Of a DNA stretch of 64,000 bases, positions 16,294 through 23,742 are shown piece by piece. How positions within the stretch are numbered: the stretch's first letter is position 1; each line of letters opens with the position of its first letter. The stretch is from Parapedobacter sp037190485 (GTDB taxonomy: Bacteria > Bacteroidota > Bacteroidia > Sphingobacteriales > Sphingobacteriaceae), in the NCBI GenBank assembly GCA_037190485.1, contig JBBCJB010000020.1:1-64000 (forward strand), written 5' to 3'. The notes beneath the pieces are model-generated. The model did not search any database. It saw only the letters and a program-made list of their open reading frames with translations, and was not told where the DNA came from. Position numbers and translations under genes: made by a program.

Positions 16294-17958
16294 ATGAAAA
16301 GAAATACATGGAAATTGGCCAGTGTCCTAATGGCTTGCATGGCAATGACAAGCTGCCAAGACATCGACTTGACACCAAAGGACGATCTGGACGACCGCCT
16401 GTTCTGGCGAACCCCGGCCGACTATATGAAAGCCGTCAACCAATTATATAGCCGCACCGAATCGTTCGGCACCAAGGATACCGACAGCGATATTGCCTTT
16501 GAGCAGAGCCCCAATAGCGTCAGCAACGGCACATGGAATGCGCCCAATGGCGACGGCGAATGGAGCGACCGGTTCGCGGATCTGCGCGACTGCAACAAGA
16601 TCATCGAAAAGGGTGAGACCTATGAAGGGAATGCAACCGAAATCGCGCGCTTCGTGGCCGAAGCCCGCTTCTTCAGGGCGTATAACCATTGGCGTTTGCT
16701 GCGCAAGTTCAACAGCGTGCCCATCATGGATAAGACGTTGAATACCGATTCGCCCGAACTCTATGCGGAACGCGCCCCGCAAGCCAGCGTGGAAGACTTC
16801 ATCCTGCAGGACCTGGAAGCCGCGGCGGCAAACCTGCCGCTGCAAAGTGAATTGGCTGCCACCGAAACGGGACGGGTGACGCAGGGCGCCGCGCTCGCGT
16901 TGAAAGCGCGCGTAGCCCTGTTTGCGGGTACCTGGGCCAAATATCACCAGCACCGCACCGACCATGTCCAACTACTGGACCAGGCCATCGATGCCGCCAG
17001 GCGCGTGGCGGAGAGCGATGAATACAGCCTCTACGAAGGCGCGGGCGCGCAAAGCTACCGCAAGCTGTTCATCAATGATGGCGACGATGCGCCGGAATCG
17101 ATATTCGCCAGTCGCTACATCACCGACATCCGCATGCATTCCACGGCCCATCCGGTCTTTTGGGGCTTGCAGGGTACGCCTACCAAAAAACTGGCCGACC
17201 TGTACCTGTGCAAAAGCACCGGATTGCCCATTGAAAAGCCCGGTTCCGGTTTCCAAGGATATCAACGGATTGCCGATGAGTTCGCCGACCGCGACCCGCG
17301 GATGACGCAGACCTTCCTGATGCCGGGCACCAAATACCTCAACGCCCAGCATGGCCCGGACTCCTGCGTGGCGGCCTTTACCACCCGGCCGGAAACGCGC
17401 TCGGGGTACAAACGGTGGAAATTCATGGGCGAAGTCATGGTCGGTGTGGCCGACGATGCCTACGATTATCACATCATCCGCTATCCGGAGGTGCTGCTTG
17501 CCTGGGCCGAGGCCGCTTTCGAGAAAGACGGTGCCATCAGCGACGGCTTGCTCAACGAGACCATCAACGTGATCCGCGCACGCCTGGGCGTGGAGATGCC
17601 ACCGCTCACCAATGCGTTCGTAACCGCCAATGGGCTGGACATGCGCACCGAGATCCGGCGCGAACGGACGGTCGAACTCGCCTTCGAAGGGTTCCGCCGC
17701 GACGACCTGCGGCGCTGGAAGACGGCGGAAACGGAATTGAAGCCTGCCTTGCGCGGCATCAAATACAAGGGCACCCAATACGAGGCCTTGCAGGTGCTCA
17801 ACCAAGGTAATCCGGGCGTGGTGGACAGTGAAGGGTTCCTGATCATCGACCCGGCGAACGGCCGCCTTTTCGAAGCGCCGAAGCACTATTATTTTCCCGT
17901 GCCGCTCGACGAAATATTCCTCAACCCGAACCTGTTGCCCAATAATCCGGGCTGGTAA
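16294..17958 (+). CDS. SusD/RagB-type nutrient-binding lipoprotein (second locus)
   Basis: 554 residues from ATG 16294, chosen because it starts a lipoprotein signal (MKRNTWKLASVLMACMAMTS before CQDIDL); the open frame upstream overlaps susC. Hallmarks: VAEARFFRAYNHWRLLRKFN, ALALKARVALFAGTWAKYH, RYPEVLLAWAEAAFEKDG and RTVELAFEGFRRDDLRRWK, with the closing FPVPLDEIFLNPNLLPNNPGW. Surface lipoprotein partner of the upstream SusC. Ligand unknown. Confidence 0.94.
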   Translation: MKRNTWKLASVLMACMAMTSCQDIDLTPKDDLDDRLFWRTPADYMKAVNQLYSRTESFGTKDTDSDIAFEQSPNSVSNGTWNAPNGDGEWSDRFADLRDCNKIIEKGETYEGNATEIARFVAEARFFRAYNHWRLLRKFNSVPIMDKTLNTDSPELYAERAPQASVEDFILQDLEAAAANLPLQSELAATETGRVTQGAALALKARVALFAGTWAKYHQHRTDHVQLLDQAIDAARRVAESDEYSLYEGAGAQSYRKLFINDGDDAPESIFASRYITDIRMHSTAHPVFWGLQGTPTKKLADLYLCKSTGLPIEKPGSGFQGYQRIADEFADRDPRMTQTFLMPGTKYLNAQHGPDSCVAAFTTRPETRSGYKRWKFMGEVMVGVADDAYDYHIIRYPEVLLAWAEAAFEKDGAISDGLLNETINVIRARLGVEMPPLTNAFVTANGLDMRTEIRRERTVELAFEGFRRDDLRRWKTAETELKPALRGIKYKGTQYEALQVLNQGNPGVVDSEGFLIIDPANGRLFEAPKHYYFPVPLDEIFLNPNLLPNNPGW

Positions 17959-17977
17959 CCGTTCAATAACCAACTCA

Positions 17978-18004
17978 TGGTCTGCCGGATGGCCCGGCAG
18001 ACCA
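17978..18004 (+). terminator. intercistronic hairpin after susD
   Basis: TGGTCTGCCGG and CCGGCAGACCA form a perfect 11-bp stem with a 5-nt loop, in the 64-nt gap between susD and the next gene. No T-tract follows (CTTATTC). It may end or stabilise the SusCD message and lower expression of the downstream enzyme. Confidence 0.5.
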
Positions 18005-18022
18005 CTTATTCAAACCAATCAC

Positions 18023-19702
18023 ATGACGTCCAAACGTACCGCGTACCTCCTCCTGGCCCTCATCGGGCTGTATCCCGGCATCCCGTTAATCGGCCAAGAG
18101 CAGCCGGCAGCGGGGTCGCCCCGCATCATCAACATCGTCAACTTCATCCGCCAGACCGATTACCGGCTGGCCAATGCCGACAGCCTGCTGTTCGACGCCG
18201 TGCAACAACAGCTCAGGCTGATCGATCGGTACGGCTTCCCCGCCACGTTCCTGTTCCAATACGACGCGTTGATCGATCCGGCATACCAGCGGCTCATGAA
18301 GACGCAGCTGAACGACAACTGCGAAATCGGGGCCTGGTGGGAGATCACCCAACCGCATGTGGAAGCCGCCGGCATCCGGTGGCGCGGCGAACACCGCTGG
18401 GTATCGCACGCCAACATCGCCTTCACCACGGGCTACACGCCCGAAGAGCGCGAGAAATTGGCCGACGTATACATGGCCAAGTTCAAGGAAATCTATGGCG
18501 AATACCCCAGATCGGTGGCTTCGTGGTTCATCGACGCGCACACCTTGGCCTACCTCTACGAAAACTACGGCATCGTCGCGTCGGCCAACTGCAAGGACCA
18601 GATCGGGACGGATGGCTATACGCTGTGGGGCGGCTATTGGAACCAAGCCTACTACCCTAGCCGCAAGAACGCCTACATGCCTGCGCAAACGGCGGAGAAC
18701 CAGATTGCCGTGCCGGTATTCCGCATGCTGGGCAGCGACCCCATCTACCAATACGATACCGGATTGGGCCGGAGCAGGCAGGGGGTCATTTCCTTGGAGC
18801 CGGTTTACCCGCAATCGGGCGGCGACCGGAACTGGGTGGCCTATTTCCTGGAGTCTATCGTGAACCAGCCCAGCCTGGCCTTCAACTACGCGCAGGCGGG
18901 GCAGGAAAACTCGTTTACGTGGGATGCGATGAAGGATGGGCTGCACATGCAATTCCCCATGCTCGATTCGCTCGCGAAAGCGAAAAAGATCCGGATCGAA
19001 ACGCTGGGGAACTCCGGAAGGTGGTTCAAGGAACATTTCCCCGTCACGCCGGCCACGGCCGTCACGACGCTCAGCGACGTGCGCGGGGAAGGCCGGAAGA
19101 CGGTGTGGTTCAACAGCCGCTACTACCGGGCCAACCTGCTCTGGGAAGACGGCGGCCTATTCCGCTTTCGCGACATCCACCTGTTCGACGAGCGCGTGGA
19201 ATCAAGCTATTTGAAAACAGCGGGTACCGGAAACCAGTTTTTCTTCTATGCGCTGCCCATCGTGGACGGGTTCCGGTGGAGCACGCCCGTTGCGCGGGCG
19301 GGGCTATACCTCGTGAAGCGGAATGTCGACGGCACGACGGCCGATGTGCGGCTGGATGACCCGGTGGTAACCGAAACAGGGCCTGGCGTGCTCGACATCC
19401 GTTGCACGGACACCGAGGGCAACGCCTTTGCACTGACGTTTCAGGAAGACCGGTTTACCGTGGCGTGCACGCCGCGCGAAACGTCGTTTGGCTGGCACCT
19501 GGAGCTCCGCGCGCCCGTGACGACCGAACTGCCGTTCACCCGTTTCGCACCGACAAGTATCCACGCGAACTTCCAGCGATCCGACTATACCCTCGGTTGC
19601 GCGGAGGGACGCGTGGAAACGGGCATGGATTCCGCGGCACCGGTATTCCGCCTGATTCCCACGGGCCAGAAGCTGGTGGTCGATTGCGCGAAGCGGCCAT
19701 AG
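18023..19702 (+). CDS. secreted deacetylase-like barrel protein of the SusCD locus
   Basis: 559 residues with a signal peptide (YLLLALIGLYPGIPLIGQ). Residues about 33-300 resemble the NodB-like or GH57-like beta/alpha barrel: IINIVNFIRQTDYR, GFPATFLFQYDALID, NDNCEIGAWWEITQPHVEAA, SVASWFIDAHTLAYLYENYG, WGGYWNQAYYPS. The C-terminal 200 residues look like beta-sandwich domains. Candidate metal or acid residues (Asp, His, Trp) are present, but I cannot assign a canonical NodB triad. It is the only enzyme-like gene in the second SusCD operon and would act in the periplasm or at the surface on a carbohydrate. Function is inferred from fold-like motifs only. Confidence 0.6.
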   Translation: MTSKRTAYLLLALIGLYPGIPLIGQEQPAAGSPRIINIVNFIRQTDYRLANADSLLFDAVQQQLRLIDRYGFPATFLFQYDALIDPAYQRLMKTQLNDNCEIGAWWEITQPHVEAAGIRWRGEHRWVSHANIAFTTGYTPEEREKLADVYMAKFKEIYGEYPRSVASWFIDAHTLAYLYENYGIVASANCKDQIGTDGYTLWGGYWNQAYYPSRKNAYMPAQTAENQIAVPVFRMLGSDPIYQYDTGLGRSRQGVISLEPVYPQSGGDRNWVAYFLESIVNQPSLAFNYAQAGQENSFTWDAMKDGLHMQFPMLDSLAKAKKIRIETLGNSGRWFKEHFPVTPATAVTTLSDVRGEGRKTVWFNSRYYRANLLWEDGGLFRFRDIHLFDERVESSYLKTAGTGNQFFFYALPIVDGFRWSTPVARAGLYLVKRNVDGTTADVRLDDPVVTETGPGVLDIRCTDTEGNAFALTFQEDRFTVACTPRETSFGWHLELRAPVTTELPFTRFAPTSIHANFQRSDYTLGCAEGRVETGMDSAAPVFRLIPTGQKLVVDCAKRP

Positions 19703-19706
19703 CGAC

Positions 19707-19729
19707 CGATCGATATTCGCTATCGATCG
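19707..19729. terminator. hairpin at convergent gene ends
   Basis: CGATCGATA and TATCGATCG form a 9-bp stem with a 5-nt loop between the plus gene ending at 19702 and the minus gene ending at 19720, overlapping the latter's stop codon. Probably a bidirectional terminator; no T-tract. Confidence 0.45.
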
Positions 19730-20289
19730 CGACCGGCGCGATGGTCGGCCCACCACGTGCCGAACGTGGTGTCATCGAGCCGTTCCTTTTCGGAAAGGTC
19801 GATGTCTTTGTTGATCATGTACAGGTCTCCGGCACGCAGCGTATCGATGTCGTCCCAGGGCGACTCGTACGCCTTGCGCACGGACAGCGCGCCGGAAAAC
19901 ACCTCGATGGATTGCCCTGCATGGACATCGTGGGCGTCTATCCGGGCCAACAACGGGTATTCCAGGATGCGCATGCGCATCAGCGACGAGCGTAAGTTCA
20001 CGGATTGATGCGGCCGATCGATTTCAAGCATCAGGAAGCCGTCGATGCGCATGAGGGTATCGGCCACCACCGTTACCGTACTCACGCTATCCCAGAAGAA
20101 CGCCCTCGCCCCGGCCGCCAACCGCTCATCGCGTATCGGCACGGGCCGCTCTTCTTGCCGCACGTCGTGTTGGCTCGCCTGTCCGGCTTGCCGATCGCCG
20201 GTGGGCTGTTGGCATCCGGCAACCAGGATGAAAGCTACGGAAACCGGGATCGCCTGCAGCGCGGCGGTGATGTATCGAGCGTATGTCAT
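19720..20289 (-). CDS. predicted lipoprotein with FecR-like segment
   Basis: 189 residues from ATG 20289, 11 nt after the upstream gene; an earlier ATG at 20325 would overlap it. Clear lipobox LVAGC. The C-terminal half (VTVVADTLMRIDGFLMLEID, AHDVHAGQSIEVFSGALSVR, DLYMINKDIDL) resembles the beta-helical part of FecR-type domains, without the membrane topology of an anti-sigma factor. Last gene of a four-gene operon with HMG-CoA reductase and two phospholipid-type membrane enzymes. Role unknown; envelope location is supported by the lipobox. Confidence 0.6.
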   Translation of the reverse strand: MTYARYITAALQAIPVSVAFILVAGCQQPTGDRQAGQASQHDVRQEERPVPIRDERLAAGARAFFWDSVSTVTVVADTLMRIDGFLMLEIDRPHQSVNLRSSLMRMRILEYPLLARIDAHDVHAGQSIEVFSGALSVRKAYESPWDDIDTLRAGDLYMINKDIDLSEKERLDDTTFGTWWADHRAGRDR

Positions 20290-20300
20290 GGTTGCAAAGT

Positions 20301-21017
20301 TCAGAAAAAACGGCACCACAACCAAAAAATCGCACCGGCAACGATGAAACTATCGAAGCGATCCAATATGCCGCCATGCCCGGGGATAAGGCGGCTGTAG
20401 TCCTTGAGGCCACATCGGCGCTTGTACCAGGAGGCCAGCGCATCGCCCACGAACGCCCCGGTACAAATGAGGACGGGCAGGTACCAAGCGGCGTATCCAG
20501 GCAGGGACAGCCACCTGGAAAGGAACACGCCGATGGCGGTGCCCATCACATAGCCCCCCACCACGCCGGCCACGGTCTTTTCGGGGCTGATGGTGGGCAG
20601 GATCTTGCGCCTGCCGAACAGCTGGCCGGTCAACTGCGCGAAGCCATCGAACGTGAACACCACCGTGTACGCATATAGGATAAGCGCTTGCGGTCCCTGG
20701 CTCGAAAACCGGTAGAAGCCATACGCGATCAGCAGGTAAACACCGAGCGACACGGCCAGGAACACCCTGCCCCGATGCGCGCGCCGCCAGCCCGAAACGA
20801 TTTCATAGGCGCCCACGGCGAGTATGCCCACGGCGAGGTACCGCAGGGCACCCAGCTGGATAAACCACACCGTGACGCCCACGACCACCAGGTAGGCGAA
20901 ATACTTGACCCAACGGGCCCGGCGCTGCGCGGCGTCGCCCTTCCTGTTCAGTTTGGCGATGGCTACGGCACCGATGCCGAAGCAGGCTGCAATGAGGTAA
21001 AACAAGGGCCAGAACAT
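20301..21017 (-). CDS. CdsA-like phosphatidate cytidylyltransferase
   Basis: 238 residues, seven to eight hydrophobic segments. The C-terminal signature GLKDYSRLIPGHGGILDRFD is the CDP-diglyceride synthase motif, and the upstream STG-like metal region is seen as GAFVGDALASWYKRR. Should couple CTP to a phosphatidic acid-type lipid phosphate, giving the CDP-lipid used by the CDP-alcohol phosphotransferase encoded 3 nt upstream. Shorter than the usual 270-285 residues of bacterial CdsA, and its company with HMG-CoA reductase is odd, so the lipid substrate may differ. Confidence 0.82.
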   Translation of the reverse strand: MFWPLFYLIAACFGIGAVAIAKLNRKGDAAQRRARWVKYFAYLVVVGVTVWFIQLGALRYLAVGILAVGAYEIVSGWRRAHRGRVFLAVSLGVYLLIAYGFYRFSSQGPQALILYAYTVVFTFDGFAQLTGQLFGRRKILPTISPEKTVAGVVGGYVMGTAIGVFLSRWLSLPGYAAWYLPVLICTGAFVGDALASWYKRRCGLKDYSRLIPGHGGILDRFDSFIVAGAIFWLWCRFF

Positions 21018-21020
21018 CGG

Positions 21021-21599
21021 TTATCGGGGTTTACGCGACAAGACAAGGAAAGCGCTTTTCAGGTTCGAGCGCAACTTGGGCAACGCGACCACGAGCACCA
21101 ATTCCTCGAGGTAAGCCAGGTAGCTGACGGTGAGCATCACGTAAAAATAGATCGGATGGAACCCGAACACGAAAAAGGTGAAGATGAAGATGCCCTGCAA
21201 ATAGCCCGTTACCTTGTTAGACCATAAATGGAAGCTCGGGAAGCGCCCGAAACGGATCAGTGACACCAACTGCGGCAACAGCCACAGCACGATGAGCGCG
21301 ATGAATTCGGTACCGTAAGACGCCACGAATGCCGTTTCGAGCACGATCATCCCCGCAAACGCCATGATGTACGTACCGACATCGGCCATTGAATCCAGCT
21401 TCGCCCCAAACTCGGTCTGCAACCGGAATAGCCGCGCGATCAACCCGTCGAGGATATCGGTGATCAGGTTGATCGACAGCAAGGTGATGAAGAGCTGCTT
21501 GTTGCCCGATGCGATGGCGTAGATCAGGAACGGCAGCGCCAGGAGCCGGTAGGCCGACAGCGCATTCGGAACATTCCAGATCGATGGCTTTGTTGGCAT
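21021..21599 (-). CDS. CDP-alcohol phosphatidyltransferase
   Basis: 192 residues from ATG 21599. The family motif D-G-x2-A-R-x8-G-x3-D-x3-D is complete (DGLIAR, then G at +14 and AKLDSMAD). Five to six hydrophobic segments. It transfers a phosphatidyl group from a CDP-lipid to an alcohol in the inner membrane; the acceptor (glycerol phosphate, inositol or other) cannot be told from sequence. It starts 5 nt after HMG-CoA reductase and ends 3 nt before the CdsA-like gene, so all are one transcript. Confidence 0.88.
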   Translation of the reverse strand: MPTKPSIWNVPNALSAYRLLALPFLIYAIASGNKQLFITLLSINLITDILDGLIARLFRLQTEFGAKLDSMADVGTYIMAFAGMIVLETAFVASYGTEFIALIVLWLLPQLVSLIRFGRFPSFHLWSNKVTGYLQGIFIFTFFVFGFHPIYFYVMLTVSYLAYLEELVLVVALPKLRSNLKSAFLVLSRKPR

Positions 21600-21604
21600 G
21601 ATCC

Positions 21605-22885
21605 CTACTTTTTGCGGCCGAACTTCTTGTGGGCCTGGGTGAAGTGGCCTGCGGACAACGCCGCGGCAATGGAAAGCTCGCCCGCCAGCACGACGGCCCC
21701 GCATACCTCCGCGAACCTACGCGCCTGCCCGGCACCGTAGCACCCCAATAGCTCCAGGCACTCGCGTTGCGTGGGCAAGTGGGTACCACCGCCCACCGTG
21801 CCCACCACGAGGTTGGGAAGCGTGACACTGGCATACAGGGAGCCGTCCTTTTGGTGCTCCATGCGCGTGATGCCGGTAGCGGCCTCGGCCACGCAGGCCA
21901 CGTCCTGGCCGGTCGCCAGAAACAGCGCGGCCAACCCATTGGCGTAATGCCCATGCGCACCGATGGCCCCGCTCTGGATGATGCCTACCGTAGACGATCG
22001 CCAATATTCGGCCATGAGTTCGGGCGTGGTCTTCAAGACTTGCTGCACGATCGCTTCCGGCAACACGATCTCGGCCGTGACCTTTTTGCCCCGCACGTTG
22101 GTGAACGAAAGCGCAGTGGCCTTCTTGTCGCCCGAATAATTGCCTTCGATAAACCACAACACGGGCTTCGTGGGGCATTGCGACACGATGTACTGGCAAA
22201 TCGCGTCGGTACAGATCGTCACCATGTTCTGCCCGGCCGCATCCCCGGTGTGGTACTCCAAGGTCATGATCAAGTGGTTGCCCTCGATCTGGATGCGGGT
22301 ATCCATCAGTTTGGCGAACCGGCTGGTCTGCCCCACGATTTCCTTCAGTTTGTCTGTCTGCCCCAACAACCACGCGACGAAAAGGCCCAGGTCTGCGATG
22401 TTCCCGAACTTGAATACCGGGCTGCGCTGCACGCCTTCGATGAGGCAGATGGAGGTGATGCCGCCCGCCATGAAACAGGCGCGGGCGCCACGGTGGTACG
22501 ACGCCACCAAGGCACCCTCGCTGGTGGCCAACGGCACATAGAAGTCGCCGGTGGCGGCCGTGCCCACGATCCGTAGCGGGCCGATCACGCCCGTGGGCAC
22601 GCGCGACATGCCGATGTAGTTCTCGATGTTGCCGTTCAGGGCGTCCAGGTCATCGAACGGCTGGTTTCCGACCAAATGGGGAAACCGCTTACCGGTCTTG
22701 CTTTCCAGGAAGGCATTGCGGTCGCGGATGCCCTCGGCGCTCACGCCAGGCTCCACGGGCACCGCGTGCTGCGCGTCCCAAACGGGCGGTTTGCGTTCAC
22801 GGATGCTAGCAATGATACGCTCCATGGTCTGGACGGTGTTGATGATGTGCAAGGCCGTGCTTGCTTTCTCGATTGATGAGGCCAT
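21605..22885 (-). CDS. hydroxymethylglutaryl-CoA reductase
   Basis: 426 residues. Motifs of the HMG-CoA reductase fold: ENYIGMSRVPTGVIGPL (substrate loop), catalytic Glu in ATSEGALVAS, Asp in TGDAAGQNM, Lys in GNYSGDKKAT, GTVGGGTHLPTQRECLELLG, and the C-terminal His in ALSAGHFTQAH. Reduces HMG-CoA to mevalonate for isoprenoid synthesis. The ATG at 22885 is chosen since it starts a plausible protein and a TATATTTG box (22899-22892) ends 6 nt upstream, so the mRNA may be nearly leaderless. First gene of a tight operon with two phospholipid-type enzymes and a lipoprotein. Sequence is closer to the class I (NADPH-type) loop. Confidence 0.93.
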   Translation of the reverse strand: MASSIEKASTALHIINTVQTMERIIASIRERKPPVWDAQHAVPVEPGVSAEGIRDRNAFLESKTGKRFPHLVGNQPFDDLDALNGNIENYIGMSRVPTGVIGPLRIVGTAATGDFYVPLATSEGALVASYHRGARACFMAGGITSICLIEGVQRSPVFKFGNIADLGLFVAWLLGQTDKLKEIVGQTSRFAKLMDTRIQIEGNHLIMTLEYHTGDAAGQNMVTICTDAICQYIVSQCPTKPVLWFIEGNYSGDKKATALSFTNVRGKKVTAEIVLPEAIVQQVLKTTPELMAEYWRSSTVGIIQSGAIGAHGHYANGLAALFLATGQDVACVAEAATGITRMEHQKDGSLYASVTLPNLVVGTVGGGTHLPTQRECLELLGCYGAGQARRFAEVCGAVVLAGELSIAAALSAGHFTQAHKKFGRKK

Positions 22886-22891
22886 ATGCTG

Positions 22892-22899
22892 CAAATATA
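22892..22899 (-). promoter_or_regulatory. -7 box for HMG-CoA reductase operon
   Basis: TATATTTG on the minus strand, 6 nt before the start codon. No good TTG element at 19-21 nt was found; the nearest TTTG is 26 nt away. Confidence 0.5.
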
Positions 22900-22993
22900 T
22901 CGTGAATTCCGCACGATGGTTTGCACAAAAAAATAATAATGCCGGGCATTTTCGTGAAAATCGCAAAAAATGGATTCGTTGCGCCATAAACCT

Positions 22994-23001
22994 TATCTTT
23001 G
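22994..23001 (+). promoter_or_regulatory. -7 box for DUF4256 gene
   Basis: TATCTTTG, 30 nt before ATG 23032. It shares the 146-nt divergent region with the HMG-CoA reductase promoter. No TTG at the usual distance. Confidence 0.45.
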
Positions 23002-23031
23002 TTTTCATACAATGCAAATCACATCCAAATT

Positions 23032-23598
23032 ATGGGACAGCACGCAAAAGACCTCCTACCGCCGCAACGCGAAGCGTTGCTCGACACCTTGAAAACCCGT
23101 TTCCAAAAGCACATGGGCCGACACGAAGGGTTGAAATGGGCCGATGTCGCGGACAGACTAGCCGCCCATCCCGAAAAACTCTGGTCGCTCAACGAAATGG
23201 AGGAGACCGGCGGCGAACCCGACGTGGTCGACCACGACGACACAACGGGCGAGTACATTTTCTACGACTGCGCACCGGAAAGCCCCAAGGGTCGGCGCAG
23301 CGTTTGCTACGATAACGACGCGCTCGAATCGCGCAAGGAGCACAAACCCAAAAACAGCGCCCTCGGCATGGCTGCAGCGATGGGCATCGCGATCCTTGAC
23401 GAAGCGCAGTACCGCGCGCTCCAAAAAATCGGCAAATTCGATGCGAAGACATCGAGCTGGGTAGAGACCCCTGTCGAAATCCGGGAACTCGGCGGCGCCA
23501 TTTTCGGCGATTGGCGCTTCGGCAGGGTGTTCATCTACCACAACGGTGCCGAATCGTACTATGGGGCGCGGGGCTTCCGGGGCTCGCTGCGGGTTTGA
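23032..23598 (+). CDS. DUF4256 domain protein
   Basis: 188 residues covering the whole family length. Strongly conserved DUF4256 stretches: EKLWSLNEMEETGGEPDVV, GEYIFYDCAPESPKGRRSVC, ESRKEHKPKNSALGMAAAMG and the C-terminal YHNGAESYYGARGFRGSLRV. Cytoplasmic, no signal. The ATG at 23032 gives the usual family start (MGQHAKDLLPPQ). Biochemical function is unknown for the family. Divergent from the HMG-CoA reductase operon. Confidence 0.93.
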   Translation: MGQHAKDLLPPQREALLDTLKTRFQKHMGRHEGLKWADVADRLAAHPEKLWSLNEMEETGGEPDVVDHDDTTGEYIFYDCAPESPKGRRSVCYDNDALESRKEHKPKNSALGMAAAMGIAILDEAQYRALQKIGKFDAKTSSWVETPVEIRELGGAIFGDWRFGRVFIYHNGAESYYGARGFRGSLRV

Positions 23599-23742
23599 TG
23601 CACCCTACCATCCGGAAATAGGCGGTTAAAACGGGCTTTTTGCACTGGAAAAGCGAAACATCGCAATAAAATTACATGCCATTCCGCGCCATTAGCCGAC
23701 ATTTCACTACTTTCACGGCCTGATTAACAAAACTTTTCATGC

